A stretch of 64,000 bases of DNA, from positions 19,683-83,682 of the forward strand of contig JAEZUM010000019.1 in the NCBI GenBank assembly GCA_023421075.1, given 5' to 3'. The position numbers were made by a program, and so were the translations under genes. The stretch comes from Bacillota bacterium (GTDB lineage: Bacteria; Bacillota; Clostridia; Lachnospirales; Lachnospiraceae). Under the pieces are notes generated by a model, which was not told the DNA's origin, did no database searches, and worked only from the letters and a program-made list of their open reading frames with translations. Positions 55,109-63,659 of the stretch are shown piece after piece (position 1 is the stretch's first letter; the number at the start of each line of letters is the position of its first letter).

Positions 55109-55777
55109 ATGTTTTCAATCCTGGTTGTGGAAGATGATGAAACTCTGAATAAGATGATTTGTGTGAAGCTAAAGCAGGAAGCATACCGTGTCTTTGCCGC
55201 CTTTGATGGGGAGGAAGCCCTGGAGCTCTTAGATAAGGAGCACGTGGATCTGATCATCTGTGATATTATGATGCCAAGGATGGATGGTTATCAACTAACC
55301 AGGGAGCTGCGCAGTGCGGCTTATACACTGCCAATCCTTATGATTACGGCGAAGAACCAGATGGAAGACATGGAGAAGGGATTTCATGCCGGAACCGATG
55401 ATTACATGATAAAGCCAATTCATATGAAGGAAATGGTGCTACGCGTGAAGGCTTTGCTTAGACGGGCACAAATCGCAAATGAAAAGAAGCTGATGATTGG
55501 TAATACGGTTCTTGACTATGACGCCTTAACAGTAACGACCAAGAATGAAGAATTCGACCTTCCTCCGAAGGAATTCTATCTGTTGTTCAAATTACTCAGT
55601 AACCCGAATAAGATTTTTACGAGACAGGAATTGATGGACGAGATCTGGGGAATGGACTCGGAGGCGGATGACCGGACGGTGGATTCCCATATTAAGAAGC
55701 TCCGCAGAAAATTTGAAGAATGCCCGGATTTTGAACTAGTTACAATCCGTGGTCTTGGCTATAAATCGAAGCTATAA
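55109..55777 (+). CDS. hssR: OmpR-family response regulator, HssR-like
   Basis: A 222-residue regulator. Receiver domain at 1-118 with phospho-acceptor Asp52 in IICDIMMPRMDG and Lys in YMIKPIHMKEM; winged-helix output domain at about 128-222 (LPPKEFYLLFKLLSNPNKIFTRQELMDEIWG, then DRTVDSHIKKLRRKF). The overall pattern, including the GTDDY and FTRQEL segments, resembles staphylococcal HssR. Together with the direct repeat upstream of the operon this suggests autoactivation. It starts 16 bp after the ATPase gene. Confidence 0.82.
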   Translation: MFSILVVEDDETLNKMICVKLKQEAYRVFAAFDGEEALELLDKEHVDLIICDIMMPRMDGYQLTRELRSAAYTLPILMITAKNQMEDMEKGFHAGTDDYMIKPIHMKEMVLRVKALLRRAQIANEKKLMIGNTVLDYDALTVTTKNEEFDLPPKEFYLLFKLLSNPNKIFTRQELMDEIWGMDSEADDRTVDSHIKKLRRKFEECPDFELVTIRGLGYKSKL

Positions 55778-55793
55778 GAAAGGATTGTGACCG

Positions 55794-56894
55794 ATGAACA
55801 AGAACACCGGAAAGAACACGGTTAAGATGTCGTTGCGGCTTAAATTGGCCTTGGCATCCATCATAACGCTTTGCGTATCTTGCTGCTTCGCTTGCCTACT
55901 GGTGGTTCTGGGCTTCTATTCTATCTATGACAAACCGATGACGGTAACGGTAGCAGTGATTATGTGTCTGATCGTATGTGCTTTAACCATGCTGATCGGC
56001 GGAATCCTTTTATGGCATGAGGCACTCTATATTACCAACCCGATTCTCAAGATCAGCGAGGGGGTGAAGAAGGTCACCAACGGAGATTTTACCGTACAGC
56101 TGGAATTCACCAAGAGTCATCGAAAGCTGCAGGGGGGTTATTATTCAGATGAGATTGATGAGCTAGCCGATAACTTTAACAAGATGGCCAAGGAACTGAG
56201 TGGAATGGATTATATGCGTAAGGATTTCATGAGCAATGTTTCTCATGAGATAAAGACACCGGTTGCAGCAATTACAGGCTTTTCAGAGATTCTTCTTGAC
56301 GGAGGACTGAAGGAAGAGGAGCAGACGGAGTATCTGACCTATCTGAATCAGGAATCACTGCGGTTATCCAGATTGTGTGAGAATATGCTTCGGATGTCCC
56401 GACTCGATAATCAGTTTATTGTTGAGAGGAAGCAAAAGGTTCAGATTGATGAGCAAATCAGACGCTGTATCATTCTTTTGAATGAAAAATGGTCTGACAA
56501 GAATATTAATTTTGACATTCAGCTGGAGAAGAATAGCCTGCTCGGCGATTATGACCTATTATTTCAGGTATGGACAAATCTAATTGATAATGCGATTAAA
56601 TACTCTCATCAGGGAGGTACGATCCGGATCCTTACGGCTATTGAGAACAGCAAGCTGTCTGTGACGATATCCGATGAAGGAATTGGGATACCCAAGGAGA
56701 AACAGGATAAAATTTTCGATAAATTTTATCAATGTGATGAATCACATAAAAAGCAAGGCAGTGGTTTAGGCTTGTCCATTGTCAAGAGAATCCTTGAGCT
56801 GCTAGAGGGTACCATCGACTTTACCAGTGAGGAAGGAAAAGGGACTACGATGACCGTCCATATCCCGGCAAAGCAGGAACGATTATTACATTAA
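55794..56894 (+). CDS. hssS: Sensor histidine kinase, HssS-like, without extracytoplasmic domain
   Basis: A 366-residue kinase with two membrane helices at about 14-38 and 45-70, joined by only about 8-10 residues, then a HAMP region (about 72-135), phospho-acceptor His151 in SNVSHEIKTPVAAITGF, and a HATPase domain with DNAIKYSH, DEGIGIP and GSGLGLSIVKRI. Staphylococcal HssS is longer (about 457 residues) with a sizeable external sensor loop. Here sensing would have to occur within the membrane or through a partner. It follows hssR by 16 bp and the operon ends at the terminator at 56897. Confidence 0.82.
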   Translation: MNKNTGKNTVKMSLRLKLALASIITLCVSCCFACLLVVLGFYSIYDKPMTVTVAVIMCLIVCALTMLIGGILLWHEALYITNPILKISEGVKKVTNGDFTVQLEFTKSHRKLQGGYYSDEIDELADNFNKMAKELSGMDYMRKDFMSNVSHEIKTPVAAITGFSEILLDGGLKEEEQTEYLTYLNQESLRLSRLCENMLRMSRLDNQFIVERKQKVQIDEQIRRCIILLNEKWSDKNINFDIQLEKNSLLGDYDLLFQVWTNLIDNAIKYSHQGGTIRILTAIENSKLSVTISDEGIGIPKEKQDKIFDKFYQCDESHKKQGSGLGLSIVKRILELLEGTIDFTSEEGKGTTMTVHIPAKQERLLH

Positions 56895-56896
56895 TA

Positions 56897-56962
56897 GATG
56901 GATCAACTCCCCCAATACACGGTTTGACGAACATTTGTGAGGAGAGCTGATCCATCTTTTTT
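56897..56962 (+). terminator. Terminator of the heme-type operon
   Basis: GATGGATCA (56897-56905) pairs with TGATCCATC (56948-56956), with an additional inner CTC/GAG pairing, followed by TTTTTT. Confidence 0.85.
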
Positions 56963-57042
56963 CGTATCAATATATGAATCAGACCCTGTCGATAGCATTA
57001 TTCAAGAGATGATTAGAATTACATTAACGTAACATTTCTCCG

Positions 57043-57092
57043 TTGACCGAATCGGTTTATAGTAGTATACTAGCTTTATAAACCGATTCGGT
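57043..57092 (+). promoter_or_regulatory. TetR gene promoter with two palindromic operators
   Basis: TTGACC (57043-57048), 17-bp spacer and TATACT (57066-57071). Perfect 16-bp inverted arms lie at 57046-57061 and 57077-57092, each containing a near-palindrome (ACCGAATCGGT and ACCGATTCGGT). One overlaps the -35 element and the other lies at the start of transcription. This is a strong sign of repression by the TetR protein. Confidence 0.85.
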
Positions 57093-57116
57093 TGATAACT
57101 ACGGAAGGTGATGATC

Positions 57117-57731
57117 TTGGAGAAGTTTCACAATATACCATTCGAGAAACAAAATACAATTATTAATGCAGCTCTTGAAACCTTTGGTACTAACGGTTAT
57201 AAGAAAACCTCAGTAAGTGATATCGCGGCAGCAGCCGGGATATCAAAGGCAATGATATTTCATTATTTCGGTACAAAGAAGGATTTATACTTCTATCTGC
57301 TGAACTATTGCGGTAGTTTAATGATGGGAGAAATAACGGAAAAGTTCAATCATAATGTAACGGATTTCTTTGACCGATTAGTGATGGCTACGACCATCAA
57401 GATGTCTGTAATCAAAAAGCACCCGGCAATCCTGTCCTTTCTATACAGCGTATATTTTGAGACCAACGAGGAGGTTCGGGGAGGAATAATCGAATTATTG
57501 TCAAGGAGTGAGGGTCTAAGAAATACCATAGCCTTTGATGGGATGGATTATTCCAAGTTCAAAGAGGGGGTCGATGTAACACTCATTATGAAGATGTTGA
57601 CCTGGATGGCGGAAGGCTTCTCCGGTCCATCCAAAAGTATGAAGGAATCGGAATTAGATGCTAAGCTTGGGGAATTTTATGAAGCGATGGAGCTCCTGAG
57701 AAGAAATCTATACAAGGAAGAATATTTATGA
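57117..57731 (+). CDS. TetR-family transcriptional repressor
   Basis: A 204-residue repressor with an N-terminal helix-turn-helix (TFGTNGYKKTSVSDIAAAAGISKAMIFHYFGTKKDLYFYL) and a helical ligand domain. I chose the TTG at 57117, giving MEKFHNIPFEKQ, since GGAAGG lies about 9 bases upstream and related regulators start this way; GTG 57108 or ATG 57111 are possible. The two ACCGAWTCGGT palindromes in front probably bind it. An ABC-2 exporter operon follows 65 bp downstream. Confidence 0.92.
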   Translation: MEKFHNIPFEKQNTIINAALETFGTNGYKKTSVSDIAAAAGISKAMIFHYFGTKKDLYFYLLNYCGSLMMGEITEKFNHNVTDFFDRLVMATTIKMSVIKKHPAILSFLYSVYFETNEEVRGGIIELLSRSEGLRNTIAFDGMDYSKFKEGVDVTLIMKMLTWMAEGFSGPSKSMKESELDAKLGEFYEAMELLRRNLYKEEYL

Positions 57732-57796
57732 GCATTTGTGTGATAACAGACGGGTTACTACGGAAGGAATTAAAATAAAAATTGGAGGATATCGGT

Positions 57797-58678
57797 ATGA
57801 ATGTAATTGAAATTAAAGATCTCACGAAGAATTACAGAAAATCCAGAGGTGTCATAGACCTTAATCTTAATGTGGAGGAGGGTGAGATCTTCGGTTTTAT
57901 AGGTCCCAACGGAGCGGGCAAATCTACGACAATCCGTACCCTTCTTGGTCTTATTTATCCGACGAAGGGAACGGCTACAATCTTCGGAAAGAGCTGTACC
58001 CAGTACCCGGAGATAAGAAAGGAGCTTGGCTATCTTCCTTCTGAGGTATTTTATTATGATAATATGAGGGTTATCGATCTGCTGAAATATTCCGCCAGCT
58101 TCTACAAAAAAGACTGTACGATGCGGATCAATGAGCTGGCTCAGATTATGGATCTGGATCTGAAGAAGAAGATCGATGATCTTTCCTACGGTAATAAGAA
58201 GAAGGTTGGTATCGTGCAGGGGCTTCTTCATGAGCCGAAATTAATTATCCTTGATGAACCGACCAGTGGTCTGGATCCCTTGATGCAGCAGAAGTTCTTC
58301 GACCTGATTGCGGAAGAGAACAAAAAGGGAGCTACGGTATTCTTCTCCTCCCATATTCTCAGCGAGGTACAGAAGATGTGCAGTCGTGTAGCATTTATCA
58401 AAGAAGGCCGGATTATCAAGACGGAGAAGATGAGTACACTTCAGGAGAACAGTTATAAGAGATTCAGCATTGAAGCAAAAGCCGAGATTGACAAAGCAGC
58501 TTTTGATATTAAGGGTGTGAGCAGCATTGAGGTTAAGAATAATACAGCAAACTTTATTTTCAAAGGAAACCTCAATTCCATCATGAAGAGGGTTAGTGAG
58601 ATAGAGCTCCGAAATATTTCCATCGAAGAACCGGACCTTGAGGAGATATTTATGCATTATTATGCTAAGGAGGACTAA
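57797..58678 (+). CDS. ABC-2 transporter ATPase
   Basis: A 293-residue ATPase of the drug/antimicrobial export group: Walker A GPNGAGKSTT, Q-loop region, signature DLSYGNKKKVGIVQGL (variant, with YG-N instead of SGG), Walker B LIILDEPTSGLDP and H-loop FFSSHIL. The C-terminal 80 residues are a regulatory extension. The ATG at 57797 follows GGAGG. Two permease genes follow, and the stop overlaps the first start. Confidence 0.94.
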   Translation: MNVIEIKDLTKNYRKSRGVIDLNLNVEEGEIFGFIGPNGAGKSTTIRTLLGLIYPTKGTATIFGKSCTQYPEIRKELGYLPSEVFYYDNMRVIDLLKYSASFYKKDCTMRINELAQIMDLDLKKKIDDLSYGNKKKVGIVQGLLHEPKLIILDEPTSGLDPLMQQKFFDLIAEENKKGATVFFSSHILSEVQKMCSRVAFIKEGRIIKTEKMSTLQENSYKRFSIEAKAEIDKAAFDIKGVSSIEVKNNTANFIFKGNLNSIMKRVSEIELRNISIEEPDLEEIFMHYYAKED

Positions 58679-59487
58679 TGGCTATGAATATGTTCCTATA
58701 CGAACTTAAGTCACTTAGAAAGTCAACAATTACCTGGACCATCAGTATTCTTGCACTGACTTCGCTCTACCTGTCCCTCTTTCCCAGTATTGTGAATGAA
58801 GGAGAGGAATTCAGACAATTACTGGGAAGTTATCCGGAGGCGATCCGCCACATTCTGGGGATTAATCTGGATTACATCACCTCCTTGCTAGGCTTTTACT
58901 CCTTTATCTTCACCTTCATTATCCTATGTGGAGCGGTGCAGGCTATGAATATCGGAGTATCCATCCTGTCTAAGGAGGGTAGAGAGCGAACCGCAGATTT
59001 TCTGCTGGTTAAGCCGGTATCACGTTTCTCCATCGTAAGTGCGAAGCTTCTTGCAGCATTTACAGCAATTGTGATAACCAATACAATCTACATCGTTGCA
59101 TCGACGACCTTAGCCAATATGATTAAGATAGAGGATTTCAGTAATAAGCTGTTCTTGATGATCAACCTTACAATGTTGTTTGTTCAGATTATATTTATAG
59201 CGATTGGTATGCTAGCCTCCATGTTCTTTAAGAAGCTTAAGAATATACTTCCTTTATCCCTGGGGTTAGTCTTCGGTTTTTATTTTATCGGAGCCTTTCT
59301 TGTAACTGATCGCAGTGATACCTTGGAACGTATGCTTTCACCGTTCAAGTACTTTGACGTATTTTATATTCTTGATAACGGCAGTTATGAGAGCTTCTAT
59401 ATCATCGTGTCAGTAGTCGTAGTTGTTGTTTCGATTGTTGCCAGCTATCTGATCTATTGGAAGAAGGATATCCATGCGGTAAGCTAA
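58678..59487 (+). CDS. ABC-2 transporter permease
   Basis: A 269-residue permease with six membrane helices: about 19-37, 63-84, 107-129, 150-176, 190-212 and 240-262. It starts with ATG at 58678, overlapping the ATPase stop, or with the ATG at 58684, which has better spacing from GGAGG. The YELKSLRKSTITWTI start and the TADFLLVKPVSRFSIVSAKLL segment place it in the ABC-2 family. It forms a heterodimer with the next permease. Confidence 0.92.
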   Translation: MAMNMFLYELKSLRKSTITWTISILALTSLYLSLFPSIVNEGEEFRQLLGSYPEAIRHILGINLDYITSLLGFYSFIFTFIILCGAVQAMNIGVSILSKEGRERTADFLLVKPVSRFSIVSAKLLAAFTAIVITNTIYIVASTTLANMIKIEDFSNKLFLMINLTMLFVQIIFIAIGMLASMFFKKLKNILPLSLGLVFGFYFIGAFLVTDRSDTLERMLSPFKYFDVFYILDNGSYESFYIIVSVVVVVVSIVASYLIYWKKDIHAVS

Positions 59488-59515
59488 TTTGATGGACGAA
59501 TAAGGAGGTCCGATT

Positions 59516-60310
59516 ATGAATGTATTTATTAGAGAATGTAAGGCCCATCGAAAAGCTTTGATCATCTGGAGTGTATGTATGTTTATGCTGGTTATGAGCG
59601 GAATGGGTAAATATACGGCTTATGCTTCGGGCGGAGCCGGTGCGGATGTATTCGATACCTTGCCACATACGATGAAGGTCATATTAGGTTTTGGTGAGTT
59701 CGATGTAACAGCAATGAGCGGTTTTTATGCATTTCTGTTTCCCTATATTCAGCTGACGGTAGCAATTCATGCCGTGTTGCTGGGTAACGGTATTCTAGCA
59801 AGAGAAGAACGAGATAAGACGACAGAGTTCTTAATGGCAAAACCGATATCAAGAAGAGTGATCCTTACCTCAAAACTGCTGGCTGCTCTCACTAATATTG
59901 TGGTTATTAATATTGTATGTATCCTCTCCTCCTTGGCGATTGTGTCTACCTTTGACACAGGAGAGGACATTACGAAGGAAATATTACTGTTACATGCAAC
60001 CATGTTCCTGGTCCAGCTGATTTATCTGACACTGGGAACCGTAATCGCTGCTACCTTACGAAAGAGTAAAAGATCCGGAACCGTTGCGGTGAATATCCTG
60101 CTGGCAGGCTTTGTATTAACCAAGATTACCGGTCTGGTGGAGGAGTTAAAGTTTCTTGATATATTGGCACCACTCAATTACTTTAGTCTTGAGAAAGCAG
60201 TAAAACAGGGAGAGGTCAGTGTGACGGTAACACTGCTGTCCATTCTATTGACCGCAATCCTGGCAGTATCGACATACTACTTCTATCAGAGGCGGGATAT
60301 GAATATATAA
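59516..60310 (+). CDS. ABC-2 transporter permease
   Basis: A 264-residue permease similar to the preceding one: FIRECKAHRKALIIWSVCMFML start, TTEFLMAKPISRRVILTSKLL loop and six membrane helices. The two permeases are probably ancient duplicates, since the loop motifs match. An AAGGAGG site precedes the ATG. It is the last gene of the TetR-controlled operon; a terminator follows at 60335. Confidence 0.92.
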   Translation: MNVFIRECKAHRKALIIWSVCMFMLVMSGMGKYTAYASGGAGADVFDTLPHTMKVILGFGEFDVTAMSGFYAFLFPYIQLTVAIHAVLLGNGILAREERDKTTEFLMAKPISRRVILTSKLLAALTNIVVINIVCILSSLAIVSTFDTGEDITKEILLLHATMFLVQLIYLTLGTVIAATLRKSKRSGTVAVNILLAGFVLTKITGLVEELKFLDILAPLNYFSLEKAVKQGEVSVTVTLLSILLTAILAVSTYYFYQRRDMNI

Positions 60311-60334
60311 ATATCAAATGATATAAATCGATAG

Positions 60335-60369
60335 AAACGCATCAGTCCGATAAGGAATGATGCGTTTTT
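60335..60369. terminator. Terminator between ABC-2 operon and methyltransferase
   Basis: AAACGCATCA (60335-60344) pairs with TGATGCGTTT (60358-60367), 10 bp, followed by TTTTA. It lies between convergent genes. Confidence 0.85.
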
Positions 60370-60394
60370 AGTGTGATACTGATATTTGTGAGTA

Positions 60395-62032
60395 TTATAA
60401 TGTGCTTCCTAGGATCTCCTCTAGGATAGCCTTTAGCTGAAGGCTATCTTCAAAGTCCGGCTCCAAGGAGAGCGACCGATTTATATGTTCCAGAGATTGA
60501 TCAAATTCTTGAAGATTGTAATAGCAGAGTGCAAGCTCATAATATATGGCAGGGTCCTCACCGTAGTATTCTAAGGAGGAGCAGTACATACGAATAGCAT
60601 CTTCATCATAACCAAAGTAGGCGAATAAGGAACCCAGACAGGAGGATAGATCCCCCTCTTCTCCAATGGGGAAATAGTGTTCCCAGACCTGATGCAATAC
60701 GGCAATCAATTCTTCCTTTGGAAAATTCTCCTTTTCTGCGATATGCTCCAGCAAGGTATTGTAGAATTCCAGGAAGGTTCTGGCATCCCAGACGGTATAT
60801 CTAAGAAAGGTCAGTAGCTCTTTGGTGGTAAGGGTCTTATTATGCGGTACCATAGCTTTCTTAATCACATAGAAATCATCCGGTCCGATGCCTTCAATGA
60901 TCTCCCGATATGCCATCGCGGTCTCGTTAAAGTCATGGGAGCGTTGACTGAGCAGGAATAAGGACATCGTAACATTCTCATGCTCATATAGACTGTGCAT
61001 GGCAGTTCCACCCAGGCTCTGAAAATACAGTTCGAGGGCATGAAAGTTTACGGTCAGGGAAATCGACCCATGCTTTGAGAGAAACGGGTGATAATTCTCC
61101 TGCATAGCGGAGATATTACGATAGCCTTTATCCGTGGATAGCAAAAGAATATCATCGTTGAACAGCGTTCTTAAGCGCTCGATGCATCGTAAGGCAACAA
61201 TCGGCATCGAAAAAGCGGTATCTTCCAGTGTCGCTTTATAATATAGAAGGATATCATTCAAATTAGGTTCTTCGTAATAACCCATGCCCTCAATCGACTT
61301 ATCTGTATAATCGTAATCTAAGCCGGCAAGGATGGATTGATCCTTAGGATCAGGTTGTTCACCCTTTGTGGTGATGGTAATTAAGCCTTCCTGCAGTGTT
61401 CCCTGAGTTACATAGAACGTATCTTGAGGAAGACTGTCAAAGGTATAGTTTGCGAATAGGATCAGAGGATTATCTTGCTTTCCGGCGGTTAATTTCTCAC
61501 TGCTGTATCTTAAATAAAGTTCTTCGCTTTGTGTCATATCAAAGGTTGCACAATCGAGGATACCCTGTTCAAAAAAGGGCTTTAAGTAACTGTGATTTAG
61601 CCAATAAGCTACATTCTGCTCTGCAAAATCCGTTATGATATACTTAATCTTTAACGTTCTCAGAGAGGAATGCTCCAGAAGGTGAAGGAATCTCTTAAGA
61701 AAGGTATAAGTAAATCGCCCCACGCCTGCGGCCAGCTCCAGGATGTATATGGTAGATTCCTTATCAAAATCCACACTGGAAGCGATATCTCTGCAATATC
61801 CGAATACTGTCTTCGCATAGAGATTCGCAATGTAGGGATTCGTGGTAATATACTGTGGAACAATTCCCTTGATCCAAGCCTCCGGACCCTGATTGGCATA
61901 GAAATCTGACTGTAGCTTCCATACCAGGGACTTTGATAATGGCATGTCCGATTCGAGGATAGCACCGGTTTTTAAGGATTTATTTGATTGATCAGAAATA
62001 TTAAACGTTGTTTTCTTCACTATTCTAGTCAT
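60395..62032 (-). CDS. SAM-dependent methyltransferase with C-terminal TPR repeats
   Basis: A 545-residue protein. Residues about 70-380 look like a Rossmann-type methyltransferase of the MidA/NDUFAF7-like group: motif I ILELAAGVGRFTYTFLKRF, IITDFAEQNVAYW, and LILFANYTFDSLPQDTF resembling the NE-LDALP region of MidA. Residues about 440-545 contain TPR-like repeats (PAIYYELALCYYNLQEFDQSLEHINRSL). MidA relatives methylate Arg in respiratory complex proteins, but this cannot be assumed here. A protein substrate bound by the TPR part is a reasonable guess. An AGGAGG site precedes the ATG. Confidence 0.75.
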   Translation of the reverse strand: MTRIVKKTTFNISDQSNKSLKTGAILESDMPLSKSLVWKLQSDFYANQGPEAWIKGIVPQYITTNPYIANLYAKTVFGYCRDIASSVDFDKESTIYILELAAGVGRFTYTFLKRFLHLLEHSSLRTLKIKYIITDFAEQNVAYWLNHSYLKPFFEQGILDCATFDMTQSEELYLRYSSEKLTAGKQDNPLILFANYTFDSLPQDTFYVTQGTLQEGLITITTKGEQPDPKDQSILAGLDYDYTDKSIEGMGYYEEPNLNDILLYYKATLEDTAFSMPIVALRCIERLRTLFNDDILLLSTDKGYRNISAMQENYHPFLSKHGSISLTVNFHALELYFQSLGGTAMHSLYEHENVTMSLFLLSQRSHDFNETAMAYREIIEGIGPDDFYVIKKAMVPHNKTLTTKELLTFLRYTVWDARTFLEFYNTLLEHIAEKENFPKEELIAVLHQVWEHYFPIGEEGDLSSCLGSLFAYFGYDEDAIRMYCSSLEYYGEDPAIYYELALCYYNLQEFDQSLEHINRSLSLEPDFEDSLQLKAILEEILGSTL

Positions 62033-62223
62033 AGTAGTTCCTCCTATTACAACTTATCATATGGGCAGGAAAGTAGGTCAGTATCCGTCCCGGTAGTATA
62101 TTATACAGCAGATGCCGCTAAATAACCACTGAATATTCAGAAGACTGAGAAGTGAGGAGAAGTGGGAAAGTGGCTTGCTTCATAAGGCGGTAAGTAAAGG
62201 TTGAGGGAAGGCCCATCAGTCGA

Positions 62224-63498
62224 TTACTCGATTTTTCTGATATTGAACATTTCATTAATATATAACCACAGACCTGTAGCGAATTGCATCGTATTCCAGA
62301 TGCCGATCCCCTCAAGCTGATATTCTGCTACCAGATTTAAGAGTTCAGAGGTACTTATGGCATCACGAAACCATACAATATAGTCAGCATCTGTAGTATA
62401 TAGAAAGTAAGGAGCTTTGGAGGCCGCATCACGCTGTATTACGGAGCCCTGCTCACTTGCTAGGGTGAGGGCAGAATTATAGGTGATAGAATTGGCTAAG
62501 GAATAACCCGGACGAAAGGGAAGTTGCCAGACGTAGCCGATTGTGGGGATTCCGATACTTATCTTTTCAGCCGGAATCTGTGTGACAGAGTAATCCAGAA
62601 GAGCTCTTACCTGAAGGAGGGGCAGAGCGGGTTGAGGACTATGGGCATGACCCCATTCATACGATAACAGCATCGTGCCATCGGTTAATTGCCCGAGAGT
62701 GGTGTATTCCGGACCTTGATACATAATATCCGTTCCTGTCAGAAAGGTACGAGGCGTAAGAGTGATATTTACGTAATAGCCTTCTTGTCTTACCCTGCCG
62801 GATATATTTGCTACAAAATCAACAAATAGCGGCCGATCCTGCTGCAGAACATTCTGGACATCAATATTGAGTCCATAATAACTCTTTGTATTCAGGTTCT
62901 CTATTACCTGGTTGATTAGATTCTCCTGCTTGTCAATGTCAGTAATAATATTATGAGTCGCCTCTACATCAATATCCCCAATCAGGGAAATCGGAGAGAT
63001 GGACATAAGAGGTGCAACACCGTATGCCTTTGCCGTATCGACTAATTCCTGATCATTAATATCAACGATGTCTCCATTCGATGTTATTCTGTAATAGAAG
63101 ATAGTGAGATAAGTAAGGTAGGGTAGCGTCTTTTTTAGAGTATTCATTTCAATAAAGGGAAAAGCATATCCATTAACGGAAAGGTCTGATTTTGGTTTAT
63201 CACTAAATCGTATGATAATCTCTTCTCCCGGATAGATATATTCCCTGTCAGATAGCTTGGGATTATTGCGAAGCAGCTGCATCACGGAGGTATCGTAGGC
63301 TGCCGCAATTTGATCTAAGCTGTCCCCTTCACGGACTACGTAGGTTTCCACCGGAAGTGGCACCACAAGACTCATACCTGCAAGTAATTGGTTTGGATCA
63401 CTAAGCATATTATTTATCATTAACTGATCAGTAGTTATTCCATATTTTTCTGAAATGGAATCTACTGTCTCACCTGGTTGTACCGTATGGATGATCAT
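62224..63498 (-). CDS. LysM-GH18 spore germination-type protein (YaaH/SleL-like)
   Basis: A 424-residue protein with two LysM domains at about 2-46 and 53-97 (HTVQPGETVDSISEKYGI and YVVREGDSLDQIAAAYDT) and a GH18 barrel at about 110-420. In active relatives such as SleL the motif is DGxNIDxE; here it is YYGLNIDVQ with Gln215 in place of the catalytic Glu and Tyr in place of the first Asp. No signal peptide is present, as in related spore-coat hydrolases. It may be a binding protein or a weak enzyme. The ATG at 63498 has GAGG upstream. Confidence 0.85.
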   Translation of the reverse strand: MIIHTVQPGETVDSISEKYGITTDQLMINNMLSDPNQLLAGMSLVVPLPVETYVVREGDSLDQIAAAYDTSVMQLLRNNPKLSDREYIYPGEEIIIRFSDKPKSDLSVNGYAFPFIEMNTLKKTLPYLTYLTIFYYRITSNGDIVDINDQELVDTAKAYGVAPLMSISPISLIGDIDVEATHNIITDIDKQENLINQVIENLNTKSYYGLNIDVQNVLQQDRPLFVDFVANISGRVRQEGYYVNITLTPRTFLTGTDIMYQGPEYTTLGQLTDGTMLLSYEWGHAHSPQPALPLLQVRALLDYSVTQIPAEKISIGIPTIGYVWQLPFRPGYSLANSITYNSALTLASEQGSVIQRDAASKAPYFLYTTDADYIVWFRDAISTSELLNLVAEYQLEGIGIWNTMQFATGLWLYINEMFNIRKIE

Positions 63499-63618
63499 AG
63501 AGTACCTCGAGAAGGAGTAATCAGTATCTATTATATGTGATTTGGCATTAAGAGTTCGGATATCAGGTATCATCTGCAAACAAAGATTTCGAAAATGATG
63601 ATTAGACCATTGTTATAA

Positions 63619-63651
63619 CAGAGGCTGCTTCTCATTTTGAAGTAGCCTCTG
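63619..63651. terminator. Hairpin just upstream of the group II intron
   Basis: CAGAGGCTGCTTC (63619-63631) pairs with GAAGTAGCCTCTG (63639-63651), 13 bp with one G-U pair and a 7-base loop. It probably is a terminator for a gene beyond the window; the intron begins 8 bases later. Confidence 0.7.
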
Positions 63652-63659
63652 CTATTGAT

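Noticed and set aside
54727..55257. 176-residue minus-strand frame
   Set aside because: It is a shadow of hrtA and hssR; no start site or family match.
53312..56894. Bacitracin-type BceAB-BceRS module
   Set aside because: BceB permeases are about 650 residues with ten helices, whereas this permease has 363 residues and four; the direct repeat also favours an HssRS-HrtBA relation.
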